DNA from: Endomychus coccineus
Taxonomy: Eukaryota; Arthropoda; Insecta; Coleoptera; Endomychidae
Length of the DNA stretch: 64,000 nt
Assembly: GCA_958510875.1 (NCBI GenBank)
Contig: OY294071.1
Coordinates: 35,680,581 to 35,744,580, forward strand
Direction: 5' to 3'
Position 1 is the stretch's first letter; every line of letters starts with the position of its first letter. Below the pieces are notes generated by a model. It was not told where the DNA came from, ran no database searches, and saw only the letters and a list, made by a program, of their open reading frames with translations. Positions 10,263 to 21,075 of this stretch are shown here, piece by piece. A program made the position numbers and the translations under genes.

Positions 10263-11720
10263 TTCAATTCAGCGGTAAAAAAATGTCCGATCGTAATTTA
10301 TAAAAGATGTTTTAAAATTACTATAGCGTAATAATTTCGTTATCCTAACAAAGGTGAAATCATGTAGTAATTGGATATAACTCCAAGGATTGTATCTTCT
10401 GAAATACAGACACATTGATCCTAGTATATAAATATATGGAGAATATAGTATTAAAATTTTTTGGCATTATATATTTTAGGAAAGAAACATTTAATTATAT
10501 TTTTAGTGCTCCTTAGGGAGAGCATGCTTGACATTCTCTTAGGTTGGTTTGGCAAGAACTGCGATCTGCAGCTTAAACCGTAGCATGTCCCAAGAGAGCC
10601 CTTAATTATCTAGCTGGGCCGGGTTTTGTACAAATCTGACCGGGCCAGTCTCCGTTTCATGATCAGCAGGGAAAAAACATTCAACGATATACTTCTAGCT
10701 ATGATCTGATGGATATAGTATGAGTTTTAATTTCTTTACAAATGAAACTTTTCGTACGAATTGGAGTCAATTTCTAAAAAACAAAATGTTATACAAGACT
10801 TTATACAACTGTCTCTTGGAAAGTTGAATGATGACTCTGAATCTCCTCTTTCGTAATGATGTCTCCTGGCATATGCCATCAATAGTGTCCATCTTCTTTG
10901 GCCACATGTTTTGTTATGTTTTTGAACTACAAACTTGTTATTTCCAAATATATTGTCTCATGTAAGGAATACATATATGAAGTATTGTTCAAGTATATGG
11001 CTTCAAGTAGCATAATGGTTAAGAGAATGAGAAGTGAAAAATCACAGCGGTCTGAATTTATATTTATCGCAATTAACATATTGAAACAAACATCATCTAT
11101 TCGACATTTTTGCATGGAAACTGACATGTACCAGATTCTGAAGACGATCATGTGATGATATTTTCAATCAAGCACTTACTGTTATTCCGACTTTTTGCAA
11201 ATAAAGTGACCTGCCTAATTAGAACTTTAGTTTCCCGATTCCAATTTTTAAAGAATGAACCAATGAAATCATGAATGAAAGCTATTGTGGAGCCAAATGA
11301 TATACGTCTCATCTCTCTTGCTATCATCCCAAAAAGTCATGAAATTCATAGTTTCAGTCTTGTGAAAGTGTCACCTAGTAAGACACAGAAGGCTATGTTC
11401 GCATGTTCTCGAATTGTGAGGGAGAGAGAAGACTAAATATATATCCTATCGTTAGTGCCTGTTTCAACTGCTTATTTGATTGTGAATGATAAATTTCCCC
11501 CATTAATTTGTACGGAATGAAAAGACAGGTTTGCTTGAATCACTCAAAATTGACAGGGTCAACATCATGTTAATGTAAGCCTTCGTCAGTGCGGCAGTTT
11601 TTCAAACTGGTTGGAAAACTAATGACATGAATGTGATATTTATCATTACTTTACAGTTGAACATGGGTAAACGTTTTCAACGGAAGGAGTTTAAAGTACA
11701 GACTCGTACGTTTTACTTGG
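10263..11720. other. No feature recognised; GC-richer island at 10505-10665
   Basis: Mostly AT-rich. The island at about 10505-10665 (containing GCTGGGCCGGG and CCGGGCCAGTC) stands out in composition and may be a fragment of an unidentified element. No coding assignment is possible. Confidence 0.3.
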
Positions 11721-11721
11721 A

Positions 11722-11955
11722 AATTTAAGTACTGTTTACATTGTAAAAATAATACATTGTTAGCTAGAATGATTTTAAGGACGTTTCAGGTTCGCTCAGC
11801 GCAATAGTGTCCAAAAAAGGAGAAAATGGATTGCATATTGTACATCCCCTTGTTTGTTTATAGTTTATAGTAAAAACCTCTCAAACCATGTAGATGGTAG
11901 GAAAATTACATTTAAGTACTGTTTACATTGTAAATATATTACATTGTTAGCTGGA
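11722..11955. repeat. Direct duplication, 187-bp offset
   Basis: TTTAAGTACTGTTTACATTG followed by TTACATTGTTAGCT occurs at 11722-11769 and again at 11909-11955. Between them lies the 11809-11907 repeat that recurs at 13562-13660, so this is a small nested repeat cluster. Confidence 0.7.
11809..11907 (+). repeat. 99-bp dispersed repeat, copy 1
   Basis: GTCCAAAAAAGGA...GATTGCATATTGTACATCC...CATGTAGATGG...GGAAAATT recurs at 13562-13660 at roughly 93% identity by eye. The second copy lies at the end of a degenerate ORF1, so this is probably part of the same retrotransposon family. Confidence 0.7.
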
Positions 11956-12390
11956 AAGGACGCATTTAATTAATTTGTTGAACATCTTCAGGGCAATGGA
12001 TCAAATGAAATGAATTTTGCTTTGTGAATTCATTGAATCAGTAGTGGGTAGTGGGTTGAGTGGAAAAATCAACTGCATACGATCAACTACCTGTTTCACG
12101 AAATCGTCGTTGGGTATATTTCTGCCTAAATACATATCGTCTCACGTTCCTTTGGTGGAATTATAAATGCTTGTCAACGATTATAGGGTATTGTAAACGA
12201 CACCGAATATCTCAGAATTTAATTTCATGTATGACGGGAGGTTACATCCACCCTTGACATTTTCTCCCCCTTTAAGCATTTCAATGTTAAATCAATACAA
12301 ATTGGTTATCAAAAGTTCGCAAGCTCAACCATTCAAATTTAAATGTTGTCTATTAATGAGGCAAGCAAATAAACTATAAAATAATCCAAA

Positions 12391-12432
12391 CTGTAGATAC
12401 ACTATAACACTATAAATAAGAAATAATCACCT
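12391..12432. repeat. Short dispersed repeat, copy 2
   Basis: Matches 8185-8225, sharing TACACTATAACACTA and AGAAATAATCACCT. Confidence 0.6.
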
Positions 12433-12894
12433 TTACCCACTAAAAATACTGTTAAAGTACTGAGAACCTTTCAACTACCAAGTAGCTATCATCAGAGTGA
12501 GTCAAATTACAAACTCTAAATTAATTAGATATTTTCATTTTTCTCAGGTAATCACGTTATCATGTTGTCGCATTTTTCTGAGACCTCATTCGTGATGTTA
12601 TTTCTTGGGAGTGCTGAAATTTGATTGTGAAGCTTGCTACTGCCATATGACGGATGGGAGTATACATCAATCAGTGTAAGTTAGATGAAATTTGTACGTA
12701 GTTGTAGGAGTTTGTGAACAATTAACTTTGATTAGCTCTTCACCATTACAAGAAAAACTATAACCAAGGATTGAAATTTGTTATATATTACTACTGGTTA
12801 TCATTTATTTCGGAGACAGTTTTCAATCCATATCTTATATTTATAATATGTATAATGAAAGCTGAATCCAACGGCGTAGAATATTTTATGCTAT

Positions 12895-13660
12895 GTAAGT
12901 GAAAGTGAATAATGGAACTTGTAGTGTTTGTAAAGACCCTGACATCAAAGACAGTCCAATTATAAGGTGTTCAAAACAAATATGTGTAAGGCATGTGCTG
13001 CCCTTACATTTTCTGAATTTAAAGTACTTCAATGCAAAGAATGCATAAATTTTAATACATACAACTTATTAGAAACCATCGTAGAGGATTAAAATAGTTG
13101 TAAAGCAAAAATGAGCTTGCAGAACTGATGGATAAAGATTTAATTTGTTTGAACCTTTTTTGGAAAACAGGTAAAAGAAATAGAGCTTAATTTAACTGTC
13201 AGAAAAGCTATGCAGAAGTTATTGATACCCAACAAATTAAACCAATTGTAAAAAATATTCCATGCATCATGTAATCATATAGCCTCTGTTGGCATTAATA
13301 TGATTGAAAAAAGGTCCAAATAGGTTTGTGATAATCAAGTGCAACTCACAAAACTCTATTACTAAGAAGAAAAAAACTGTCGAAAGCATTTTAGGAAGAA
13401 ACTATCTCATATCAGAAACGAAATTGAGAAATTCTAGTATCAATCAATCAACCAATGGAAACAGGGGCGGACAAGTAAACAGCAGGCTTAAGGCAGCATC
13501 GAAGGCTGAAATTCTGCATGAACTGATGTCTCTTATGGCTTTAGACGGCATGCGAAATATTGTCCAAAAAAGGAAAAAGTAGATTGCATATTGTACATCC
13601 TCTTGTTTGTTTATAGTTTATACTAAAAACCTCTTAAACCATGTAGATGGTCGGAAAATT
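12895..13660 (+). pseudogene. Degenerate retrotransposon ORF1-like region with a zinc-finger-like start
   Basis: Joined by eye across frames, the + strand shows a Cys/His-rich N-terminus (CSVCKDPDIKDSPIIRCSK, then a CVRHV-like stretch). After it come a polar middle (ELAELMDKDLICLN), KSYAEVID, and an open frame at 13304-13582 containing FVIIKCNSQNSITKKKKTV. A PHD-like finger followed by a SYAxV motif and a xxIIKxK segment is common in ORF1 proteins of insect CR1/Jockey elements. Several frameshifts make it non-functional. It ends in the 99-bp repeat shared with 11809-11907. Assignment as ORF1 is an inference. Confidence 0.45.
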
Positions 13661-13664
13661 GAAG

Positions 13665-15028
13665 CGGGAAAGTTAAAAAAGTTTTGTTTTCATCAAATAA
13701 AATTTATTAAATGATTAGAACCACCGACTAATAGAAAATCTGAAACGGAACATAGTTTGGGAAAAATGGTCTGAACGTTGATAGAAGTTAGAAATCAACA
13801 TTTTGAATGAAAACCTTCAACGCCTGCGTTAGCCAATTGATTATTTGATTTATCTTAAGATATTATTCTCAGAAACCGGAAGATGTTTGGAATTTGCACA
13901 GATATCTGGTATGTATTAACACCATATTATTTTGTTCTATAAAACGTACAATCAGCATGGGGATTTAATACCTTTTCCAAGATTCGATTTTATTTTCTCC
14001 ATACATAAAACTTGAATCAATATTACTTAATCCAGGAAACTGTTTGTTGAACACGTAAATTCCAAATCGGTGGAAAGAATCTAATGAAATTTTAGTCGGA
14101 AATCGAAATTTTGTGTAAACTTTGTTTGATATCTAGAATAATATCTCTCGAATACAATTATCTATAGTTCCTAAATGATAAATTGGCTGAAGATAACTCT
14201 TCTTGAGGTGAACTTGTAAATAGAGATAATGTCTTCTGCTGCTTATCTTATAGTAGTGGATTGTGTATTGGCGGGCATCCCGCATTCCAGTGTAGAATTT
14301 TTATGAGACTGTTGACATAACAGGTGAGTAAGTGAATCAATATTCCCGAATTTTGCGGGTGATTCTTCTTGTCTTCAGAATGTCAACATTTCTGCCTTTG
14401 TAGAATGATACAGTTTCGTGTTCCGAGGCTAACAGCCATGCCTGCGGAATGATTGGATTAAGATTTTCTCAAGAGTATAACATTGTTTCAAAGAAAGTAA
14501 TCATTTGTGTACTTCTTTTAGATGAGCTACGGAGGTTATTATTTCTTTTGAATTGTATGGGACTCAATCCGAATAGTAATTAAACAGAGTATACAAAGAG
14601 TTCTAAAGACAGAGAGTTCGTGTTGATTATATCAACATATTTTATCTCATTCAGTCTTAATAATGGGAAAACCCTATTGTCATCGTAATTTACACACAAT
14701 TTCCATGAAAAACGGTAGGAACTCCTACAACTGAATATGTAGTCATCCTTTCACAGTCCCATCCCTGAGAAAGTATATGTATGTTTACATTCTCTTACTC
14801 CTACTGGAGGATATATTTCATTTGAACCAAAAAATGTAGTTCAGATTTATAAGTTTTGTGATTGAGTGAGTAAAAGTTTCCATTTTCAATTTATTTTCAT
14901 CAATAAAATCTGAGCTAGTCATCGCTGGAATTATTTACTTAAATTAATTTGAATGAGCGAATATATACAGGATGTCCCAGTTTAGTCGATAGTCTATCGA
15001 CAAATAAGCGGACGCGCATAATCTCATT
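13665..15028. other. No feature recognised
   Basis: AT-rich, without recognisable coding frames or repeats shared with the rest of the window. Confidence 0.3.
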
Positions 15029-15029
15029 T

Positions 15030-15897
15030 TTTTCAAAAACGCTTCCTTCGCCGTTCGATAGAAAAATGAAGTCTGGTAGGAAGAAGTTTGGGAGGTCTTG
15101 AGCTTGAGAATGAAGGAGTGCCTAGCTTGAGCTCGTCTAGTCCGCCTATCTGGAATCTCTCGTGGTGAAATAGCAGACGAGATTTCTGATCATGGAAATA
15201 TCTGTAGAAAAGGGAGAGATCGCCCACCTTTCTACGATGTTCTAGAGAGGTCAATGAATTCGTAAGTGTGACATCACCAATCAGATGGCTCTCTTCTGAA
15301 TAGAATACAAGAGCTTCAGCTTATGTGAACAGTACTCCAGGACAGGTCGAACCTGTGCTATGTAGATAATGAGGGTGCTATTGATGGTGATCCAGATCAT
15401 GAATATGGGGATTCCATAGAAATAGTTGTACCTGACATCATCATATTAGTGATTGTGGAATTTGCTTTCTTGAAGAAGACGCAAGCTTGAGCTTTGGTTG
15501 CATTGAGCTCTACTAGATTATCAGATCCCCATTTCAACATCATTGCTAGATCTCCATTAATTGCGTCAACCTGCTTCTGTTTCGCTCCTCTGGCTTCAAT
15601 GGATGGTACAGGGGCTCTAGATGAGAAAACGGTATGGAGTGTACCATCATCTGCAAAGTTGTGGACGGGACAGTTGGTCACTTCTGACAGATCCTTAATA
15701 TGGAGGAGAATCAAATTTGGTGCCAAGATAGGTCCCTGTAGAACACCAGCGTTAATATCTATTGTATCGGAGGCAACTTCGTCAACCACCACATGAAGCG
15801 ATCTATCCGAGAGGAAACTCTATAGTAAGCAACAACCTGAGGCGGCAAATCATATGACGGAAGATTCTCAAGAAGGCTTTGGCGTCAGACTTGGTTA
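15030..15897 (-). pseudogene. Family S copy 3: non-LTR RT and C-terminus
   Basis: This is the clearest S copy. On the - strand an open frame (15397-15792) carries RT blocks GVLQGPILAPNLILLHIKDL and HNFADDGTLHT (the YxDD box as FADD), then KQVDAINGDLAMMLKWGSDN. Below it, 15033-15254 encodes LEHRRKVGDLSLFYRYFHD, a C-terminal block of the family. The 5' side is truncated within the AFxxVW RT block at about 15895 and abuts a (GAGTA)n tract. Frameshifts separate the two open frames. The first G of GVPQG-SVLAP is kept but P is changed to L. Confidence 0.75.
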
Positions 15898-15906
15898 AAT
15901 GCTTTG

Positions 15907-15937
15907 GAGTAGAGTAGAGTAGAGTAGAGTAGAGTAC
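15907..15937. repeat. (GAGTA)n tract
   Basis: Six repeats of the pentamer. It sits exactly between the truncated S copy 3 and a CR1/Jockey 3' fragment on the - strand, where the latter's 3' tail would lie. It is best read as that element's tandem tail. Confidence 0.85.
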
Positions 15938-16228
15938 TTTATTTGGTGCTAATATAATATAAGCATTATTTGCACAGGTGGTCAGCTTAAAGATAAAAGT
16001 CAAAATACAAATTAATAAAAAACCAAAATCAGTCACTTAACATATTATTAAAATTTAGATTAAAAAAATCATCTATTTTATACAATACATTTTTTACTAA
16101 GTAAGATCAAATTACAATTTTAAATTTGTTAAATGGAAGACTACGAATACATATCGGTAATCTGTTAAAAAATTTGAAGGCAAGAAAATTCGGGCCTATT
16201 TGTGACCTGCTGAGTCTGAAAAATGGCA
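15938..16228 (-). pseudogene. CR1/Jockey 3' terminal fragment
   Basis: The - strand translation around 16080-16215 (allowing frameshifts) resembles RLKKSQNGPKFSAFQYFNKL and LPLKNFKKSI of the fragment at 4052-4531. Its 3' end leads into (GAGTA)n. Confidence 0.5.
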
Positions 16229-16251
16229 AATAATAATAATAATAATAATAT
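16229..16251. repeat. (AAT)n microsatellite
   Basis: About 23 bp of AAT repeats at the 5' boundary of the CR1/Jockey 3' fragment. Confidence 0.9.
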
Positions 16252-16439
16252 GTCTTTCTTTAATTTCCAGTTTTACAGTAAATATACAAAATTGTGCCTT
16301 AAATTAATATGATGGAAATTTCATCGGGCGAAGTTCAGATAATAGCTGATCAAGATCAGCTCTTCTCTGCTCTACCACTTAACCCGGTATCAAGTATTTT
16401 CATATAATTTATGCAAGCCTGTTACAACAGTGTGTCTAT

Positions 16440-18249
16440 GTCTGTATTATATTGATATAACTAATAAATTATGCAAGTATTTTCATTTGTTTGTTATGCT
16501 AAGTAATATTTTGACGGTTGAGTAAAATGTTTGACATGTGTTTTTTAAATTTGGGAAACTTGGTAATTTCAAACACTTGAGCGAAGTTATTGTGCAATTT
16601 ATATATATTATAACTGAAACCTCTTTCAAATAGCGCAGTTTTGTGATAAGGTGCGGTAATTAAGTTTTTATTTCGTATATTGATATGAGGTACATCAGTG
16701 CGAAAGGTAATTTTGTTTATATAAGTAAGCAGGTTTATTTAGGTTTAAAATGCTATAGTATAAGCAAGCTCTATGTAGTATGAAATTGTTTGTCATATTT
16801 AGCCATTTAATTTCTTTAAATTTACGCGAAATGTGTTGATACTTTCTAATTCCAAAAATTAATCTTGAGCAAGAATTTTGTACTCGTTGTATTCTATACA
16901 TATCAGCTTTGCTTATTGCTGTAGAAAATAAAGGTGAACAAAAATTAAAATGTCAAAATATTAATGACTTACATAATAATATTTTAATTGTTTGAGACAA
17001 GATAGATTTATGTTGATAAAGTAATTTTTAATTTGCATACGACCTTTGAATGCATCTAGTAATGTGATCTTTGTATCTGAAAGTATTGTCTATTAGAATG
17101 CCAAGATTTTTAGTCTGCTTTTCAACTGGTATTTTTACACCGTTAATAACTAGATTTACGTGCTTTACTAGTTCTGTGCATTTTGTTACACTACAGAAAA
17201 GGAGAACAACTGATTTAGATGGATTAGTACTAAAGCATGCTCCCGCGATACGGAGGATATATTTGATAAATCGATATTAATTTCTTCTTGTGCTAAATTA
17301 AAATCGGATGGAGGGAAAGAACGATATAGTTGACTATCATCAGCGTAGAACTGCTTTCGACAATATGTGATAAATTTAGGAAAATGTATATATTGTAAAC
17401 AGAATTGGTCCTAAAATTGACCCTTGAGGTACTCACGCCAACTTCAATCTGAAGAGATGAAGAAATGTTATTATCTAGCTTAACGCTCTGCATCCTGTCA
17501 CTTAAATAACTTTTTATTAAACAGATAGCTGCTTCGTCAAGACAAATAAATTTCGAAATAGTTCATGATCTAATGTATCAAAAGCCTTAGTGTAGTCAAG
17601 AAGAACTAATAGTGTTAAGTAGCCTTTATCAGTGGCTGACAATATATCATCAGTTACTCTCATTAGAGAAGTGGCACAACTATGATTCTTTCTAAAACCC
17701 GATTGTTCCTCGGGAAGGATATTATATTGAGCTAGATGTTCACCTAATTGATGGCAAAGAATTTCCTCAAATAGTTTTGAGAGAGTCGGTAAGATGCTAA
17801 TTGGCCTGAGATCTTTATATTCTTTCGGTTTGATTATTTTCGGTATCGGTAGGATTAACGATTTTTTCCATGATGATGGAAACTAATTTTCTAAGATGCA
17901 ACAGTTAATAATATGTGTAAGATATTTAATAATATAGGGACAGCACATTTTTATCATATTCAAGCTAATTTCATCACTACCAGTAGCAGTAGATTTTATT
18001 TTTTCCGAGTGAGCTTGTAATAATGGTATCATCAACTAGTGAAAAATTAAACCGTTCCTTAAAGTTGGTCATATTGTTACCACGGTAGTATTTACAGATG
18101 ATTTGAGTATTATTTTGATTTTTAGGCACATAATTTATGTAGTAAGAGTTAATTTCATTAACATTGCTTGATTATTATTGTTTTTTCTGACATACTTATA
18201 ACATTTAATGATTTTAGTTGCCTCCACATTTGTTTAGGGTTATCAGTCT
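16440..18249 (-). pseudogene. Element K: decayed reverse transcriptase and C-terminus
   Basis: Downstream of the K endonuclease on the - strand. RT blocks recognised across frames are SGFRKNHSCATSL and LLDYTKAFDTLDHELF (about 17560-17720), a degraded GVPQGSILGP-like stretch around 17400-17460, and FYADDSQLYRS (about 17318-17356), so the catalytic Y-A-D-D is still readable. The C-terminus is RIQRVQNSCSRLIFGIRK (16695-16901), then NIRNKN and a FERGFSYNIYKLHN-like ending at about 16560-16680. Frameshifts and stops scattered through it make it dead. Jockey-type, without RNase H. Confidence 0.75.
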
Positions 18250-19278
18250 TTAATTTGAATTCAAAATAAGCTTTTTTTCTCTTACAATAGCACTATTCGT
18301 GAAATTTCTTAAGGTTTTGTAATAGTTCCAATCTGTTTGAGTTTCACTTTTTATACTCGTAAACTTAGACTTTGCTTTATTCCTCAGCTTTGTCAAGTGT
18401 ATAATGTTATCCGTCATCCAGGGTGCGCACACTTTTGTAAACCTTTTTGTTTTATGTGGGGGAAAAGTATCAAATAAGTTTAATAAGGTATTATTAAGAA
18501 AATTTTGTTTGCAATCAGTATCTTTCATATACAATATTGTATCTAAATGAGAATTTAATAGATTTTCCAGAAATAAGTCATTATCAAAGCAAGAAAAATC
18601 TCGATATGTACGTATAATTGGTGTCATTTCCAGTTTTGGTACATTTAACGTGCAATAAATAAGTTCATGATCAGATATATCTGTAGTTACACCGGAGGTA
18701 CTACATAAAGAAGGTTTGGTAGTAATTATGTGATCTATTAAGGTTTGTGTATTAAGAGTAATTCTTGTTGGTTCATTTATGAGTTGTGTTAAACCCATTG
18801 CGCCCAAAAAATCTATATACATAGTTGTTACTGAGTGTTCTGGGTCATGCATATCTATATCAATATCACCCAAAATAAAAATATTATCAGTCTTTGGTAA
18901 AAGATTGAGCAGATTATGTTCAATTTCATTCATGAATAAGTTATGATGAATGTCATTTGGTCTGTAAACACACCATAATATTATGTTTGCATTGTTTAAC
19001 GAAATCAATATACATATTTGCTGCATATTATCTGTAGCATTTAGTATTTGAAACGGAATTATGTTTTTGATATAAAATCCTACTCCTCCTCCACGAGAAT
19101 CCCTATCCTTCCTTACAAATGTAAATCCGTCTATTTGCTGATTATTTATTTTGTTTGAAAGCCAAGTTTCCGAAATTTCAAGAATATCATATTCTCTTAA
19201 AATAATGCTCAATTCCGCTTTTCTGGGTAGCAATGATCTAATATTGAGATGACCAATTTTTAATTCATTTAAACTCAT
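18250..19278 (-). CDS. Element K: AP-endonuclease-like domain of a Jockey-type non-LTR retrotransposon
   Basis: Intact 342-residue frame encoding an exonuclease-endonuclease-phosphatase domain, which nicks target DNA for target-primed reverse transcription. Motifs in order: GHLNIRSLL (about residue 9), SETWLS (35), YRPND (106), ILGDIDIDM (134), and ISDHELIYCTL near residue 205. The usual GDFN motif reads GDID, so the catalytic Asn is replaced by Asp, and the copy may be inactive even here. After the domain come ~130 residues of linker (CAPWMTDNI, ARNKAK-like), where the frame is lost before the RT. The start Met is followed directly by the domain. No ORF1 is seen upstream, so the copy is 5'-truncated or its ORF1 has diverged. 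Confidence 0.85.
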   Translation of the reverse strand: MSLNELKIGHLNIRSLLPRKAELSIILREYDILEISETWLSNKINNQQIDGFTFVRKDRDSRGGGVGFYIKNIIPFQILNATDNMQQICILISLNNANIILWCVYRPNDIHHNLFMNEIEHNLLNLLPKTDNIFILGDIDIDMHDPEHSVTTMYIDFLGAMGLTQLINEPTRITLNTQTLIDHIITTKPSLCSTSGVTTDISDHELIYCTLNVPKLEMTPIIRTYRDFSCFDNDLFLENLLNSHLDTILYMKDTDCKQNFLNNTLLNLFDTFPPHKTKRFTKVCAPWMTDNIIHLTKLRNKAKSKFTSIKSETQTDWNYYKTLRNFTNSAIVREKKLILNSN

Positions 19279-19299
19279 GTCTATGGTTCAAGTAGTAAG

Positions 19300-19654
19300 A
19301 TTTAATTTACATATGTGATATAAACTATTAGCAAGAAACAGACAAATGTTATAGTGACAACCATATCATATGATATAATGTCAGCAATTAATGTGTACGT
19401 ATTACACAATATAGGTGATACGAAAAATAAATACAATATTTGATACAACAAAGAAAAATTTAAGAATTTTAGAATACAGACAGACAGACACAACTGTGTT
19501 GTTCGCAAAGGTAATTTTGTTTCATGTGCATTTAGACCCACCCTACAAGTTATACAATTTTAAATCAGCAATAGTTAAAATTAATAGCAAGATATAGTAC
19601 AATGATATTCACCAATTTTGCTCACATCTAATTCCCAGTTATCGTTTATGTGAT
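19300..19654. repeat. AT-rich flank, first copy of a local duplication split by a PLE insertion
   Basis: The segment from about 19565 (TTCACCAATTTTGCTCAC, TCTAATTCCCAGTT) continues after the PLE at 21076. The same segment recurs uninterrupted at about 21225-21420. This supplies an empty-site comparison for the insertion. Confidence 0.6.
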
Positions 19655-19667
19655 AATTTATACAATT
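19655..19667. repeat. Left target-site duplication of the inverted PLE pair
   Basis: AATTTATACAATT, identical to 21063-21075 on the far side of the palindrome. A 13-bp duplication fits the variable 10-15 bp typical of Penelope-like elements. Confidence 0.7.
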
Positions 19668-20331
19668 TCTTGGATAGTAGACTTCCGCGAACAGCTAATC
19701 TTGAAAAATCTTGTCTTCCGGATGGATTCCGCGTCACAATAGCTCGACTTGATGCCGATGTTTCGCCAACCATTACAGGTGGCATCTTCAGGACAGGCTT
19801 GAGGCTTGAACTGAAACTGTTTCTACTGATTTCTGTAGCCGTATTTATAGTAGGAAAAATCCTTCACGCTACATAGTTCACTGCCTTTATTCCGGTGGTT
19901 AACTTCGTTCCGGCACCTGACTCTGCCTTTGTGCAATCATGTGCGAAGGGGAATTTTCGAGGATGGGTTTCCAAATGTTGGGAAGGTAATATCCTGAGTC
20001 ACGGTTTAGATTATTCGAATGTTTTAGGATTTCTATAGCTTCAAGGATTTTTCGCTGATAGAAGTTTGGGGCTCGGGCTAGGATTTTAGTATCTTCAGAA
20101 AAGGATTTGATGATTTATTTCAAACTTGTGTTCTGCAAGTGCAGATCTACTGATGTCACGAAGCCTTGTACAGCGCTCATGTTCTTTCACACGAGTAGCT
20201 ACTGTACGACCTGTTTCACCAATGTAGACTTTACCGCAAGAACAGGGAATGCTATAAATACCTTCTAAGTGGAGAGGAGGAAGGGGATCTTTGATAGGTT
20301 TGTAAGACTGAGATAATTTTGGAAGTGTGGA
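19668..20331 (-). mobile_element. Penelope-like element P1 (left arm of a palindrome), 5'-truncated
   Basis: On the - strand it encodes the end of the PLE GIY-YIG endonuclease domain: YSIPCSC, KVYIGETGRTVATRVKEHE, CTRLRDISRSALAEHKF. An untranslated part of about 450 bp follows, containing a hammerhead motif (19753-19795), and a terminal segment reaches 19668. It is a near-perfect inverted copy of 20425-21064, so the two arms are probably one insertion event. GIY-YIG C-terminal domains are characteristic of Penelope-like retroelements. The RT is absent from this copy. Confidence 0.85.
19753..19795 (-). ncRNA. Hammerhead ribozyme motif of P1
   Basis: Read on the - strand: CTGAAGA, a stem II of GCCA/TGGC closing on GAAA, then a shortened stem III, where the ACGTC of the sister arm is ACATC. 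The core boxes are intact, but the G-to-A change breaks the self-complementary ACGU, so this copy is probably weakened. Confidence 0.55.
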
Positions 20332-21064
20332 AAACCCCCGCCTGCTTCATCAACGGCCTATCTTCCATATATTCAAAATATAACAGATCGAATTTCCAAA
20401 ATCCTCAAAAAACATAATATTTCTACCCATTTTTCCACACTTCCAAAATTATCTCAGTTTTACAAACCTATCAAAGATCCCCTTCCTCCTCTCCACTTAG
20501 AAGGTGTTTACAGCATTCCCTGTTCTTGCAGTAAAGTCTACATTGGTGAAACAGGTCGTACAGTAGCTACTCGTGTGAAAGAACATGAGCGCTGTACAAG
20601 GCTTCGTGACATCAGTAGATCTGCACTTGCAGAACACAAGTTTGAAATAAATCATCAAATCCTTTTCTGAAGATACTAAAATCCTAGCCCGAGCCCCAAA
20701 CTTCTATCAGCGAAAAATCCTTGAAGCTATAGAAATCCTAAAGCATTCGAATAATCTAAACCGTGACTCAGGATATTACCTTCCCAACATTTGGAAACCC
20801 ATCCTCGAAAATTCCACTTCGCACATGATCGCACAACGGCAGAGTCAGGTGCCGGAACGAAGTTAACCACCGGAATAAAGGCAGTGAACTATGTAGCGTG
20901 AAGGATTTTTCCTACTATAAATACGGCTACAGAAAACAGTAGAACCAGTCTCAGTTCAAGCCTCAAGCCTGCCCTGAAGATGCCCCCTGTAATGGTTGGC
21001 GAAACGTCGGCATCAAGTCGAGCTATTGTGACGCGGAATCCATCCGGAAGACAAGATTTTTCAA
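20332..21064 (+). mobile_element. Penelope-like element P2 (right arm of a palindrome), 5'-truncated
   Basis: The + strand frame from 20332 to about 20670 encodes ...TAYLPYIQNITDRISKILKK, then FSTLPKLSQFYKPIKDP, and the GIY-YIG module VYSIPCSCSKVYIGETGR with downstream R-x3-EH and RSALAEHKF. This is the C-terminus of a PLE polyprotein (a RT plus GIY-YIG fusion). From about 20670 to 21064 is the 3' untranslated/terminal repeat region with a hammerhead motif. It lacks the last ~35 bp present in P1 and P4. Arms differ at only a handful of positions, so the insertion is recent relative to other elements here. Confidence 0.85.
20970..21012 (+). ncRNA. Hammerhead ribozyme motif of P2
   Basis: Stem I TGCC (20970-20973) pairs with GGCA (21009-21012). 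CTGAAGA at 20974-20980 and GAAA at 21001-21004 are the two conserved core boxes. Stem II uses GCC/GGC next to the core with one unpaired T before it. After GAAA comes CGTC, so the would-be stem III is the self-complementary ACGU with no loop. That suits a dimeric hammerhead, as reported for Penelope-like elements. Predicted cleavage follows C21008. Activity is not shown by sequence alone. Confidence 0.65.
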
Positions 21065-21075
21065 TTTATACAATT
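21063..21075. repeat. Right target-site duplication of the inverted PLE pair
   Basis: AATTTATACAATT, matching 19655-19667. Confidence 0.7.

Noticed and set aside
10505..10665. GC-richer island as a possible tRNA-derived SINE
   Set aside because: No A-box/B-box pair at the right spacing and no second copy in the window.
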